Shown: piece after piece, positions 40,640-49,382 of the stretch
Numbering within the stretch: position 1 is the first letter of the stretch
Layout: every line of letters starts with the position of its first letter
Assembly (NCBI GenBank): GCA_963719465.1
Contig: OY970386.1
Span: 1,612,001-1,676,000 of the forward strand
From: JALHUB01 sp963719465
GTDB taxonomy: Bacteria; Chloroflexota; Dehalococcoidia; DSTF01; JALHUB01
Length of the DNA: 64,000 nucleotides
Reading direction: 5' to 3'
Position numbers and translations under genes: made by a program
The notes under the pieces: model-generated
Seen by the model: only the letters and a program-made list of their open reading frames with translations
Told to the model about the DNA's origin: nothing
Databases searched by the model: none

Positions 40640-42001
40640 TCAGCCTTTCAGCTCCGGTAGAATCGTCTCCAGCGCCATCGCGCGCGACGCCTTCAGCAGG
40701 ACAACGTCGCCGACGCGCAGCTCTGACGCCAGCCGTCGCGCCGCCTCCTCTTTCGACGGCCACAGGCTCACCGCGGGATGCCCTGCCGCCTTCGCTTCCT
40801 CACCGATGAGATGTCCCAGGTCGCCGACGGCGTAGATTACCTGCGCTACGCGCGCCGCTTCCCGCCCCACCAGCCGGTGCCCTTCCTGCTCCTCCGCGCC
40901 CAGCTCGCGCATATCCCCCAGGACCGCTATCCGGCGGCCCGGCAGGTCGGCCAGCAGCTCCAGCGCCGCCAGCATCGAAGCAGGGCTGGCGTTGTACGTG
41001 TCGTCCAGGATCGTGGAGTCGTTGCGGCCGCGGTGGACGTGCAGTCGCAGCGGCACGCGAGCGGCGGCAAGCGCCTGTGCTACCTCGCCCAAACTCATCC
41101 CGTCCGCCAGCGCCACTGCCGCCGCGCCCAGCGCGTTCGACAGCAGATGCCGGCCGGGAAGCCTCGTCCGCACGCGCAGGCGCTCGCCGCCAAACTCAAG
41201 CGTGAAGGAAATTCCCTCCAGGCCTTTGCTCTCCAGTTCGCTTCCTTTGACGTCGCAGCCGTCGGACGTGCCGAAGTAGAGAATCTGCGCCTTCGTCTTC
41301 TTCGCCATTGCGCGCGCTCGCCGGTCGTCGCCGTTGAGCACCGCGAAGCCATCCGGCGGCAGCGCTTCGACAAGCTCGGCCTTCGCCGCCGCTATCGCCT
41401 CGATGCTGCCCATCCGCTCCAGGTGCACCGGCGCGACGTTCATAACCACGCCGATCTCTGGCCGGGCCAGCTCGCAAAGGAGGCGGATCTCGCCGGGCGC
41501 GTACATCCCCATCTCCAGGACTGCCCGCTCGTGCCGGGGCGTTAGCTTCAGGAGCGTCAACGGCAGGCCGATCTCGTTGTTATAGTTCGCTTCGTTCTTC
41601 AGCAGCCGGTATCGCCTTCCGAGGACGAACGCCGCGATCTCCTTCGTCGTCGTCTTGCCCACGCTCCCAGTCACGCCTGTCACCTTTACCGGCAGCGATG
41701 CCCGGTGTCCCGCCGCTATTCGTTGCAGCGCCTTCAGACAGTCCTCAACGACGTAGGCGACGGCGCTTCCGGGAAGCCCGTCCGGCGCTCGTCGCACCAC
41801 GACGCCAGCCGCTCCGCGCTCCAGCGCATCAACGACGAAATCGTGGCCGTCCTTATGCTCGCCCGGCAACGCCACGAACAGGTCGCCGCGCCTCACTTCG
41901 CGCGAGTCGACAACGGCGCGGCGGAAGCCGGCCGGCGGCTCCCCTACCGTCTCCAGGAGAAGGGAGCCAAGACTGCTGCTGAGGTCGCGTGCTCGGATCA
42001 T
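40640..42001 (-). CDS. murF: UDP-MurNAc-tripeptide--D-alanyl-D-alanine ligase
   Basis: The 453-residue ligase adds D-Ala-D-Ala to UDP-MurNAc-tripeptide. It contains the MurF N-terminal region with VDSREVRRGDLFVAL (about 29-43), the ATP loop KVTGVTGSVGKTTTKEIAAF (about 105-124), NYNNEIGLPLTLL, EMGMYAPGEI, LPGRHLLSNALGAAAVAL and DDTYNASPASMLAALELL. It sits 14 bases after ftsI. murE, which normally lies between ftsI and murF, is not here. Confidence 0.96.
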   Translation of the reverse strand: MIRARDLSSSLGSLLLETVGEPPAGFRRAVVDSREVRRGDLFVALPGEHKDGHDFVVDALERGAAGVVVRRAPDGLPGSAVAYVVEDCLKALQRIAAGHRASLPVKVTGVTGSVGKTTTKEIAAFVLGRRYRLLKNEANYNNEIGLPLTLLKLTPRHERAVLEMGMYAPGEIRLLCELARPEIGVVMNVAPVHLERMGSIEAIAAAKAELVEALPPDGFAVLNGDDRRARAMAKKTKAQILYFGTSDGCDVKGSELESKGLEGISFTLEFGGERLRVRTRLPGRHLLSNALGAAAVALADGMSLGEVAQALAAARVPLRLHVHRGRNDSTILDDTYNASPASMLAALELLADLPGRRIAVLGDMRELGAEEQEGHRLVGREAARVAQVIYAVGDLGHLIGEEAKAAGHPAVSLWPSKEEAARRLASELRVGDVVLLKASRAMALETILPELKG

Positions 42002-42015
42002 GGCAAATGCAACTG

Positions 42016-43746
42016 CTACTGGCCCCCCGCCGACGCGTCTGCATCGGGCGGAACGCCGAGATAGCTGAGGATTTTCGGGGCCAGTTCAGCGAAGACGGGG
42101 GCTGCGACAGTGCCCCCAAGTTGCGCTTCCTGCGGCTCATCGATCTTCACCAGAACGATCATCCGTGGATCGCTCACCGGGGCGAAGCCGATGAACGAGG
42201 TGATGACCCTGTTGGGCGCGTACCCGCCGGGCACCGAAATATAGGCGGTTCCGGTCTTCCCCGCTACGTGATAACCTTGAATCCTCGCCAGGTTCCCGGG
42301 CACACCCTCCACCACGTCGTTCATCATCGTCGTCAGCGTACTGGCCGTCTGCTCGGAGATCGCCTGCCGCACCGGCTGCGGCTGCGTCGTCTTGGTGCCA
42401 TTCGGCCCGACGACCTGCTGGACGATGTACGGCTTCATCAGCATGCCGCCGTTGGCGATCGCCGCGACCGCCGTTATCATCTGCAGCGGTGTGACGTTTA
42501 TGCCCTGGCCGAAAGAGTTCGTCGCCAGGTCAGAACGGGTCCAGTCCGGCGACTCGCTGTCGCGCACCTGGCCGGCCGCCTCGCCGCTCAGGCCGACGCC
42601 CGTTGGCTCGCCGAAGCCGAACCGCTTGATGTATTGGTAGAAATTGTCCGGCCCAAGGAGCTGGCTGACCCAGACGGCGCCGGTGTTGAGGCTCTTCTGC
42701 AGCACCTGTGTCATCGTCGTTATGCCGTTGACGGAGTAGTCCCAGTTCTGGATTGCGTAGCCGCCCACGTACGCCGTGCCGGTGTCGTCGTAGGTCGTGT
42801 CTGGCGTGACCAGCCCCAGGTCGACCGCCGCCGACATTGTTACAAGCTTCATGACGGAGCCCGGCTCGTAGAGGTCCGTGACGGCGCGGTTCCGGTAGAG
42901 GTCCATCTGGCTGTCGTTCGAAAGGTCGAGCTGGCTTAGCTTGAAGCTGGGCCGGCTGGCCATCGCCATGATGGCCCCGGTCTTCGGATCCATGACGATA
43001 ATCGTGCCGCCGGACGCGTCGTTCTTCTCTATCGCCTCGTCCAGCGACTGCTCCGCCGCCTGCTGGATGAACCGGTCGATGGTCAAACGGACGTCGGACG
43101 CCGGCGTGGGATTTGTCACCTGGCTCGACCCGAAGGGGATTGGATTGCCCATGCTGTCGCGCTCGTAGTAGACGGTGCCGGGCTGCCCGCCGAGCTCGTC
43201 GTCGAGATCCGCCTCCACGCCCGTAAGCCCGGTCTCGTCCCGCCCGATGAAGCCGAGCAGGGCCGACGCCAAATCGCCTTCTGGATGGAAGCGCTGGATC
43301 CTGGGCGTCGCCTTCACGCCTGGAACTCCCGCCTCGATGATCTTCTTCCCCACGTCATAGCCCACGTCGCTGGCGATGAGCGCGTCCCCTTCGCTGTCCG
43401 AGCCCAGCGCCGCCTCGATATCCTCCGGGGTCTTGCCCAGGATCGACGCCAGCGCCTGCGCGCCGTTCGCCGCCACCTGCTGGTCCTGCCATACTTGACG
43501 ACTTATGTAAATATCATATGTGTCCAGCGTAAGCGCAAGAGGATAGCCGTTCCGATCGAGGATGGCGCCGCGCGGAGGGTAGACCTTTTCTTCCCCCGTA
43601 TGCTCGTCCTGTGCCTCCACCTCGTAGTGGCCGTGGTTGAGGATCTGAAGCTGCGCCAGGCGGCCCACGACGAAGATGCTGAGGACGCCGAACAGCGCCC
43701 CCAGCAGGAGGAGTCGCCAGGAGACCCGCGCCATTCGTTGCGGCAT
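42016..43746 (-). CDS. ftsI: Class B penicillin-binding protein, FtsI type
   Basis: This 576-residue septal transpeptidase cross-links peptidoglycan. It has an N-terminal membrane anchor (WRLLLLGALFGVLSIFVVG, about 10-28), a dimerisation/pedestal domain with PPRGAILDRNG (about 58-68), and the transpeptidase triad YEPGSVMKL (Ser-x-x-Lys, about 297-305), KSLNTG (S-x-N) and HVAGKTGTA (K-T-G). The short C-terminus has no PASTA domain. ATG 43746 follows GGAG with 7 bases spacing; ATG 43734 is an alternative. Confidence 0.96.
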   Translation of the reverse strand: MPQRMARVSWRLLLLGALFGVLSIFVVGRLAQLQILNHGHYEVEAQDEHTGEEKVYPPRGAILDRNGYPLALTLDTYDIYISRQVWQDQQVAANGAQALASILGKTPEDIEAALGSDSEGDALIASDVGYDVGKKIIEAGVPGVKATPRIQRFHPEGDLASALLGFIGRDETGLTGVEADLDDELGGQPGTVYYERDSMGNPIPFGSSQVTNPTPASDVRLTIDRFIQQAAEQSLDEAIEKNDASGGTIIVMDPKTGAIMAMASRPSFKLSQLDLSNDSQMDLYRNRAVTDLYEPGSVMKLVTMSAAVDLGLVTPDTTYDDTGTAYVGGYAIQNWDYSVNGITTMTQVLQKSLNTGAVWVSQLLGPDNFYQYIKRFGFGEPTGVGLSGEAAGQVRDSESPDWTRSDLATNSFGQGINVTPLQMITAVAAIANGGMLMKPYIVQQVVGPNGTKTTQPQPVRQAISEQTASTLTTMMNDVVEGVPGNLARIQGYHVAGKTGTAYISVPGGYAPNRVITSFIGFAPVSDPRMIVLVKIDEPQEAQLGGTVAAPVFAELAPKILSYLGVPPDADASAGGQ

Positions 43747-43809
43747 GGTCAGGCTCCAGCTATCGATTTCGCCCTCTGACCCGCCGAGCCGAGGCAGAGG
43801 CCGTTCAGG

Positions 43810-44247
43810 CTAACCTTTCAGAGGCACGAGGCTGAGAAGCTTCTGCCACCAGGAACGCGAGCCCGTCTGCGCCGCAGAGCTCGTCGTTATGAATCGTAAG
43901 GGTATCAGCTGCTGGGCTGGCGGTGGCTTATGCACTTCCAACGTCATCGTAGTGGTCGCCGGGACCATGCCGAGCCGGCCGAGCGCCTCCTGATCGATCC
44001 GGTCTATCAACGTCAGCAGTGACACCTCCGCCTCGAGCTGGTGCACCTCCGCCTGCTTGTCGAAGCGCTGCTGCTGCAGCTGCTGCAGCGTGTAGTCGTT
44101 TGTCGTTGCGTTGCTGGTCTGGAAGACCTTCAGGAGTCCCACGCCGGCAACGATCAGGAAGGCGACAAGCAGCGCCGTGCGAACGCCCGTTATGCGCGGG
44201 AGCGGTTTCGGTAGAGGTCGCGCTATCAGCCGATCGAGTGCGGACAT
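43810..44247 (-). CDS. ftsL: FtsL-like cell division protein
   Basis: This 145-residue bitopic protein has one transmembrane helix (ALLVAFLIVAGVGLLKVF, about 25-42) followed by a coiled-coil-prone Gln/Glu-rich segment (YTLQQLQQQRFDKQAEVHQLEAEV) and a typical FtsL/DivIC LGRLGMVPATT motif. Sequence conservation in FtsL is low, so the call rests on topology and position between rsmH and ftsI. Confidence 0.85.
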   Translation of the reverse strand: MSALDRLIARPLPKPLPRITGVRTALLVAFLIVAGVGLLKVFQTSNATTNDYTLQQLQQQRFDKQAEVHQLEAEVSLLTLIDRIDQEALGRLGMVPATTTMTLEVHKPPPAQQLIPLRFITTSSAAQTGSRSWWQKLLSLVPLKG

Positions 44248-44281
44248 CCTTGTCAGACCTGCCTCCGCGCAGTATCCTTGC

Positions 44282-45214
44282 CTACAGCTTCTCCGCGACC
44301 CGCAGTCGTGCGCTGCGAGAGCGCGGGTTGATCAGCACCTCCAGGTCCGAAGGCCGGAGGGGTTTTCGGGTCACCAGGCGCAGCGTCGCCCGATGACCGC
44401 AAGTGCAGGTCGGAGTCTCAGGCGGACAGATGCAATCGCTTGCCTCTTTCCGCATGAACTCCTTGACGATGCGGTCCTCAAGGGAGTGATAGGAGATGAC
44501 CGCCAATCGGGAGCCGGAGCCGTCGAGCAGACCGTGGGCCACTTCAAGTGCGGCAGCTAGGTGGGCTAGCTCTTGGTTTACCGCGATGCGAAGGGCTAGG
44601 AACGTCTTGGTGGCGGGGTGGGTAACGTTTTGACCCCTCTTGCCCACGGCCTGCTCGACGACTCGGGCCAACTGAGTTGTGGTGAGGATCGGTCGCTGCG
44701 CGACGATGCAGCGGGCGATGCGGCGGCTGTGGTGTTCCTCCCCAAAACGCCAGAGCAAGTCCGCCAGCTCTTCCCCCCGATACTCGTTGACCATCTTATC
44801 CGCTGTAAGCGCATCTGTTGGGCTGAAGCGCATGTCCAGCGGCCCCTCGCGGTTGAAACTGAACCCGCGCCGCCCGTGCTCCAGTTGGAAAGACGAGACG
44901 CCGAGGTCCAGCAGAATCCCATCTGCCGGCGCGAACTGATGCTCACGGCAGATCGCTGCCATATCCACGTAGTTGCCCTCAACCAGTGTTACGCGGTCGC
45001 TGTAAGGGCTCAGTCGCTCCGACGCGACCGCCAGGGCGCCGGGGTCACGGTCAATCCCGAGAAGCCGGCCGCCGGCCTCGAGGATGGCTTCAGCGTGGCC
45101 GCCTTCGCCGACAGTTCCATCGACGTAGAAACCGCCGGGCCGAACCACCAGCCCGTCGAGGACCTCTCGTACCATTACAGGAATGTGGATAGCCGTCATC
45201 ATCACTACCGTCAT
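44282..45214 (-). CDS. rsmH: 16S rRNA (cytosine1402-N4)-methyltransferase
   Basis: This 310-residue enzyme methylates C1402 in the decoding centre. Motifs: HIPVMVREVLDGLVV (about 9-23), FYVDGTVGEGGHAEAIL (SAM motif I, about 29-45), GILLDLGVSSFQLE, RGFSFNREGPLDMRF, and the C-terminal LAVISYHSLEDRIVKEF. ATG 45214 overlaps the mraZ TGA (ATGA). Later in-frame ATGs at 45202 and 45199 are possible starts. The seeming MraZ-RsmH fusion comes from a frameshift in mraZ. Confidence 0.95.
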   Translation of the reverse strand: MTVVMMTAIHIPVMVREVLDGLVVRPGGFYVDGTVGEGGHAEAILEAGGRLLGIDRDPGALAVASERLSPYSDRVTLVEGNYVDMAAICREHQFAPADGILLDLGVSSFQLEHGRRGFSFNREGPLDMRFSPTDALTADKMVNEYRGEELADLLWRFGEEHHSRRIARCIVAQRPILTTTQLARVVEQAVGKRGQNVTHPATKTFLALRIAVNQELAHLAAALEVAHGLLDGSGSRLAVISYHSLEDRIVKEFMRKEASDCICPPETPTCTCGHRATLRLVTRKPLRPSDLEVLINPRSRSARLRVAEKL

Positions 45215-45643
45215 GGCCGCTCTTCCATGGACTCCAGGACGGCCACGTACCGGGTCCTTATCTCCTCCTGCTGGACGGCCCAACGCTCCGGGTTCCAGAA
45301 TCTCCAGGTGTCCGCCGCAGCCCACGACGACCACCTGGCCGCCGAGGTCGCCATGCTGACGCAAATGCGGCGGCACGAGAACGCGGCCCTGGGCGTCGAC
45401 CTCCGCGTCGAAGGAGCTGCCGAAGTATCCCCGCCAGAGCAGGCGGACTTTTTCCTTGGTCGCCGGCTGGCTCAAGAAGAACTCCGCGTCCTTCTCGTAA
45501 GCGGCGGCATCGTACACGTCGACGCAGCCCTGGTGGTTCTCCACCAGCACCACGCCGGTGCCGAAGGATGTGCGAAAGCGGGCGGGAAGGGGAATCCTTC
45601 CCCTGCTGTCGAGGCGATATCGGAAAGTGCCGCGAAGTACCAT
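45211..45643 (-). CDS. mraZ: Transcriptional regulator MraZ (one-base frameshift)
   Basis: MraZ is an AbrB-fold ring-forming DNA-binding protein that represses its own cluster. The frame from ATG 45643 gives LRGTFRYRLDSRGRIPLPARFR and a second repeat DAEVDAQGRVLVPPHLRQH. After GGHLEI one extra base near 45302 (GAGATTCTGG for GAGATCTGG) shifts the frame; the next frame gives the expected WNPERWAVQQEEI ending in TGA at 45211. Corrected length is 143 residues, normal for MraZ. It heads the dcw cluster just downstream of four operator repeats. Confidence 0.92.
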
Positions 45644-45695
45644 GTTCCCGCCCTTGACTGGTGGTGGGCCCGAGTTGGGAGGTGTTAGGGTCCTT

Positions 45696-45731
45696 CCCCA
45701 CACCTTACCACAGCTCCCCACGACGCCCCAC
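45696..45731 (-). promoter_or_regulatory. MraZ operator: four 10-bp direct repeats
   Basis: Minus strand GTGGGG occurs at 45731-45726, 45721-45716 and 45701-45696, with a degenerate GTGGTA at 45711-45706, exactly 10 bases apart. MraZ is known to bind tandem TGGGN repeats with 10-bp spacing upstream of mraZ. The repeats begin directly after the -10, so binding would repress the whole cluster. Confidence 0.85.
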
Positions 45732-45762
45732 ATAATACCATCAACGGGCGGCCGCCTGTCAA
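45732..45762 (-). promoter_or_regulatory. Promoter of the dcw cluster
   Basis: Minus strand TTGACA (45757-45762), 19 bases, TATTAT (45732-45737). The spacer is slightly long. The MraZ repeats start at the next base and mraZ starts 89 bases downstream. It is divergent from the trmD promoter about 65 bases away. Confidence 0.6.
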
Positions 45763-45826
45763 TAGCGAAAACCCAGTTTGGGAGAAATTGGCTCGCTTTT
45801 CAGGGATCTGAGGCTGTGCTATCATG

Positions 45827-45835
45827 GCTCGGATT
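45827..45835 (+). promoter_or_regulatory. Extended -10 promoter for trmD
   Basis: TGCTATCAT at 45827-45835, with a weak -35 (TTTTCA) 17 bases before the -10. trmD starts 64 bases downstream. Confidence 0.5.
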
Positions 45836-45898
45836 CGAATGTGACGCCCATCACGATCCGTGCTGGCACTCCCAGCGTCAGGGTCGTCGCGAGTAGCC

Positions 45899-46636
45899 AT
45901 GCGCATCGACGTGCTTACCCTCTTTCCGGAGATGTTCAGCGGACCGCTGCAGGCCAGCATCCTCGGCCGCGCCATCGAAAGCGGTCGCTTCGAGATCTTC
46001 CTGCACAACATCCGAGACTACGCCAAAGACAAGCATCACATCGTAGACGATTATCCGTACGGCGGCGGGCCCGGCATGGTAATGAAGCCGGAGCCGCTGT
46101 TCGGCGCCGTCGAGGCCGTGGCGGCGATGGACGAACGGAAGAGTCGCGTCGTGCTGCTGACGCCGCAGGGCCGCCTCCTGACGCAGGCAACCGGCGACGA
46201 GCTCTCCCGCGAGGCGCGCCTCATTCTCGTCTGCGGCCACTACGAGGGCGTGGACGAGCGCGTCCGCGAGCACCTGGTCGACGACGAGATCAGCATCGGC
46301 GACTACGTCCTCTCCGGCGGCGAGCTGCCGGCGATGGTCCTGATCGACGTCGTGGTGCGCCGGCTGCCGGGCGTCCTGGGCTCGGAGGACTCGCTGGCCG
46401 AGGAGTCGCACGCGCAGGGGCTGCTCGAATACCCGCAGTACACGCGTCCGGCGGAGTTCCGAGGCTGGCAGGTGCCGGAGCCGCTGCTTTCCGGCAATCA
46501 CGCTCAGATCGCGGCCTGGCGACGGGACCAGAGCATCCTGCGCACCTGCCGTCGTCGCCCCGACCTGCTGGAGCGCGTCGTCCTCTCACCGACAGAGCGA
46601 CGCCTTGTGAACGAGGCGCTGGCGGAAAAGGACTGA
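45899..46636 (+). CDS. trmD: tRNA (guanine37-N1)-methyltransferase
   Basis: The 245-residue SPOUT-fold enzyme methylates G37 of tRNAs reading CNN/Pro codons, preventing frameshifts. Motifs: MRIDVLTLFPEMF (start), DYPYGGGPGMVMKPEPLF (about 50-67), ILVCGHYEGVDERV (about 109-122), EISIGDYVLSGGELPAMVLID (about 131-151, trefoil knot) and the C-terminal basic helix. ATG 45899 gives family length. rpsP and rimM, which often precede trmD, are absent; the divergent neighbour is mraZ. rplS follows after 35 bases. Confidence 0.97.
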   Translation: MRIDVLTLFPEMFSGPLQASILGRAIESGRFEIFLHNIRDYAKDKHHIVDDYPYGGGPGMVMKPEPLFGAVEAVAAMDERKSRVVLLTPQGRLLTQATGDELSREARLILVCGHYEGVDERVREHLVDDEISIGDYVLSGGELPAMVLIDVVVRRLPGVLGSEDSLAEESHAQGLLEYPQYTRPAEFRGWQVPEPLLSGNHAQIAAWRRDQSILRTCRRRPDLLERVVLSPTERRLVNEALAEKD

Positions 46637-46671
46637 TATCTGCTAGTCTAAGGGCTACGGAGTAAATCTCA

Positions 46672-47025
46672 GTGGATGCAAACTCACTGGTCGAAGTCAA
46701 GAAGAACCCGGAGATCGCGGAGTACGGCATCGGCGACACCGTCAAGGTGAGCGCCAAAGTCGTCGAAGGCGACCGGGAGCGCACGCAGGTCTTTCAGGGC
46801 GTCGTGATCCGCTCTCGACGCGGTGGCCCGAGCGCCAACGTGACGGTTCGCCGACTCTCGCATGGCGTCGGCATAGAGCGCACGTTCATGCTGCACTCGC
46901 CTCGTCTGGAAAAGATCGAGGTCACGCGCAAGGGCAAGGTGCGACGCTCGCGGCTGTACTACCTGCGCGGTCTGGCCGGCAAGGCCGCCCGCATCAAAGA
47001 GAAGACGACGGCCCGCCCGGAGTAA
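46672..47025 (+). CDS. rplS: 50S ribosomal protein L19
   Basis: This 117-residue L19 lies at the 30S-50S interface. It has DTVKVSAKVVEGDRERTQVFQG (about 22-43), VIRSRRGG, NVTVRRLSHGVGIERTFMLHSP and KVRRSRLYYLRGLAGKAARIKE. GTG 46672 follows CGGAG. The trmD-rplS order is conserved across bacteria. An extended -10-like TGCTAGTCT lies 34 bases upstream and may provide extra transcription. Confidence 0.97.
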   Translation: MDANSLVEVKKNPEIAEYGIGDTVKVSAKVVEGDRERTQVFQGVVIRSRRGGPSANVTVRRLSHGVGIERTFMLHSPRLEKIEVTRKGKVRRSRLYYLRGLAGKAARIKEKTTARPE

Positions 47026-47145
47026 CTGCTCATCGCCCCGAAGGAAGGCGTCCGACAACCCGACTCGCCCTCTCTTCGCTCCTTCACGTCCCTTGCGTCG
47101 TCAGCTACAATACTAGTAGACACTGAAGAAGGAGCAGTCTGACCC

Positions 47146-47646
47146 TTGGCCGTACTTCCGCTGCGATTCGCCGGCGACCCCGTACTGAGGCACAAGACCC
47201 ACACCGTTCGCAAGATCGACGCCTCTGTCCAGAGCCTCGTCGACGATATGATCGAGACGATGCATGACGCGCACGGCGTCGGCCTGGCGGCGCCGCAGGT
47301 CGGGCGGACGGAGCGCGTGGCAGTGATCGGCATACCGGACGAGGAAATCATTGTTCTCGTTAATCCCCAGTTCGTCAAACGCTCCGGCGAGCGGCGGCTG
47401 GAAGAGGCCTGCCTGTCGATCCCCGGCTACGTCGGCGAGATAACGCGTCACGAGACGGTCAGCGTCAAGGCGCTCAACCGCGAGGGGCGTCCGTTCCGCG
47501 TCAAGGCCCGCGACGACCTCCTGGCGCAGGCGCTGGAGCACGAGCTGGACCACCTGGACGGCGTTCTTTACGTCGACCGCCTGGACAGCCCCGATCAGCT
47601 GAGGCGAGTCGAAGCTCACGAGGAGACCGCCGTCGCCGAGCAGTAG
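47146..47646 (+). CDS. def: Peptide deformylase
   Basis: The 166-residue metalloenzyme removes the N-formyl group from new proteins. All three motifs are present: GVGLAAPQVG (about 44-53), EACLSIPG (about 86-93) and the metal site QALEHELDHLDG (about 126-137). TTG 47146 is the start, with GGAG 11 bases upstream. The formyltransferase gene fmt, a common neighbour, is not here; cca follows after 22 bases. Confidence 0.95.
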   Translation: MAVLPLRFAGDPVLRHKTHTVRKIDASVQSLVDDMIETMHDAHGVGLAAPQVGRTERVAVIGIPDEEIIVLVNPQFVKRSGERRLEEACLSIPGYVGEITRHETVSVKALNREGRPFRVKARDDLLAQALEHELDHLDGVLYVDRLDSPDQLRRVEAHEETAVAEQ

Positions 47647-47668
47647 CGCCGGCCTGTAGGAGGCGTCC

Positions 47669-49186
47669 GTGCCGCGCGTTTCCCTTCCCGCTCCCGTTCG
47701 CCGCTTGCTCGTCGAGCTGCGACGCGTCTGGGGGCGTGACAGCTCCGATGGCTACGTCGTCGGCGGCTATCTTCGCGACCTGCTTCTCAACCGTGCCCCC
47801 GGTGACATCGACGTTGCTCTTGCCGGCGACCCGGCGCCTCTGGCGCACCTCGCGGCGGAGGCGACCGGCGGCAGCGCCTTTCCCCTCGACGAAGAGCGCG
47901 GCATCATGCGCGTCGTCCTGCCGGAGGGGGCCGCGGCCAGGTTCATCGACGTCACGCGCCTTCGCGGTGACATCGAATCAGACCTCGCCGCCCGCGACTT
48001 CACGATTGACGCCATGGCGCTGCCACTTGACGCCATCTCGCGTCGGGGGCCGCAGGCGGTCATCGACCCCTGCGGCGGCGGTGACGATCTGCAGCAGAGA
48101 CTGGTTCGCGCCGTCTCCGACAGCGCCTTCCGCGACGACGGCCTGCGTCTCTTGCGCGCCGTCCGCCTCTGCGCCGAGCTGGGCTTCCTCCTCGACGAGG
48201 CCACCGCCGGGCGCATCGGTCGCGACGCCGCCTGCCTCGATCCCATCGCCCCCGAGCGCAAGCGGGACGAGCTCACGCGCATCCTGGCGACGCGCGAATC
48301 CGCCGCTTCGCTGCGCCGGCTCGACGGCCTGGGCCTGCTGGAGCTGCTGCTGCCGGAGGTGACCGCCGCCCGCGGCGTCACGCAGCCGAAGGAGCATTAC
48401 TGGGACGTCTTCGACCATCTGGTCCAGACCGTCGCCGCGCTCGACTTCATGCTGGCCGAAGAGGCGCCTGCCAGCAGCCGCGAGCACGCTTTCTGGGAAG
48501 AGCTCTGGCGGCAGCTAGCCTGGCTGCCCGGCGTCCGCGAGCACTTCCGCGAAGAGCCGGTCGAAGGCAGGCCGCGGGCGGCGCTCCTGAAGCTGGCGGG
48601 CCTCCTGCACGACGTTGCCAAGCCGGAAACGAAGGCGCCGGACCGGACCGGTCGCGTTCGCTTTCTCGGCCACGTCGCTCTCGGCGCCGAGAAGGCGGCG
48701 TCGATAACGCGGCGACTCCGCTTCAGCCACGCAGAGACGCGCCTGGTCGCCACCATCGTTGAAAGCCACATGCGGCCTGGCCAGATGAGCAACGAGGGTC
48801 CGCCCACTCAGCGCGCCATTTACCGTTTCTTCCGCGACACCGCCGACGCCGCTATCGACGTCCTCTTCCTTACTCTCGCCGATACGCTGGCCGCCCGCGG
48901 CCCCCGCCTCCGGCTGGAGACGTGGCGGAGGCACGTCGCGTTTGTCAGCTACGTCCTCAGGCGCTATCACCTGGAGTTGCCGCCGTTGAAACCGCCGCGC
49001 CTCGTCACCGGCGAAGACGTTATGCGAGAGCTCGACATCGCGCCCGGGCCGCTCGTTGGTCGACTGCTCGCCGCCATCGAAGAAGCGTGGGCTGTCGGCG
49101 AGATCGGCGCGCCCGAGGAGGCGCTGGCCCTGGCCCGCCGCCTCTTCCGCGGCGAATCCTCTTCTTCGAAAGCAGCCTCTGGCTGA
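47669..49186 (+). CDS. cca: CCA tRNA nucleotidyltransferase / poly(A) polymerase family with HD domain
   Basis: This 505-residue class II nucleotidyltransferase has VVGGYLRDLLLNRAPGDIDVAL with the catalytic DxD (residues about 30-51), RDFTIDAMALPL (about 108-119), the FRDDGLRLLRAVRLCAELGF template motif (about 153-172) and an HD phosphohydrolase domain with LAGLLHDVAKPETK and IVESHMRPGQM. It probably adds or repairs tRNA CCA ends; the HD part may remove 2',3'-cyclic phosphates. All four tRNA genes here already encode CCA, so a repair role fits. GTG 47669 follows AGGAGG. Confidence 0.92.
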   Translation: MPRVSLPAPVRRLLVELRRVWGRDSSDGYVVGGYLRDLLLNRAPGDIDVALAGDPAPLAHLAAEATGGSAFPLDEERGIMRVVLPEGAAARFIDVTRLRGDIESDLAARDFTIDAMALPLDAISRRGPQAVIDPCGGGDDLQQRLVRAVSDSAFRDDGLRLLRAVRLCAELGFLLDEATAGRIGRDAACLDPIAPERKRDELTRILATRESAASLRRLDGLGLLELLLPEVTAARGVTQPKEHYWDVFDHLVQTVAALDFMLAEEAPASSREHAFWEELWRQLAWLPGVREHFREEPVEGRPRAALLKLAGLLHDVAKPETKAPDRTGRVRFLGHVALGAEKAASITRRLRFSHAETRLVATIVESHMRPGQMSNEGPPTQRAIYRFFRDTADAAIDVLFLTLADTLAARGPRLRLETWRRHVAFVSYVLRRYHLELPPLKPPRLVTGEDVMRELDIAPGPLVGRLLAAIEEAWAVGEIGAPEEALALARRLFRGESSSSKAASG

Positions 49187-49382
49187 AACCAATCGGGGTC
49201 ACCGCGCGTTTTAGAAGCAGGAGAAAAACGCAAGTTGGGTGGCGCGTAAGATCTTGCGCCGCTATAGTAATAAATGTAGTTCTGTAAACCGATGCGAGAA
49301 GGACGGCATCGAGCGGACCCACGGACGGGGCGAGTCCGAGCGCCAGAACCGCTCGAGACAAAACAGGAGTTGGCTAACAGCA

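Noticed and set aside
44282..45733. Apparent MraZ-RsmH fusion
   Set aside because: The normal MraZ ending and TGA (45211) are in the next frame and overlap an RsmH ATG. One extra base near 45302 explains it.
49239..49382. Upstream start for secD at 49239
   Set aside because: The segment crosses a hairpin and a likely -10, encodes unconserved Arg/Ser-rich residues, and would put a 48-residue tail before the first membrane helix.
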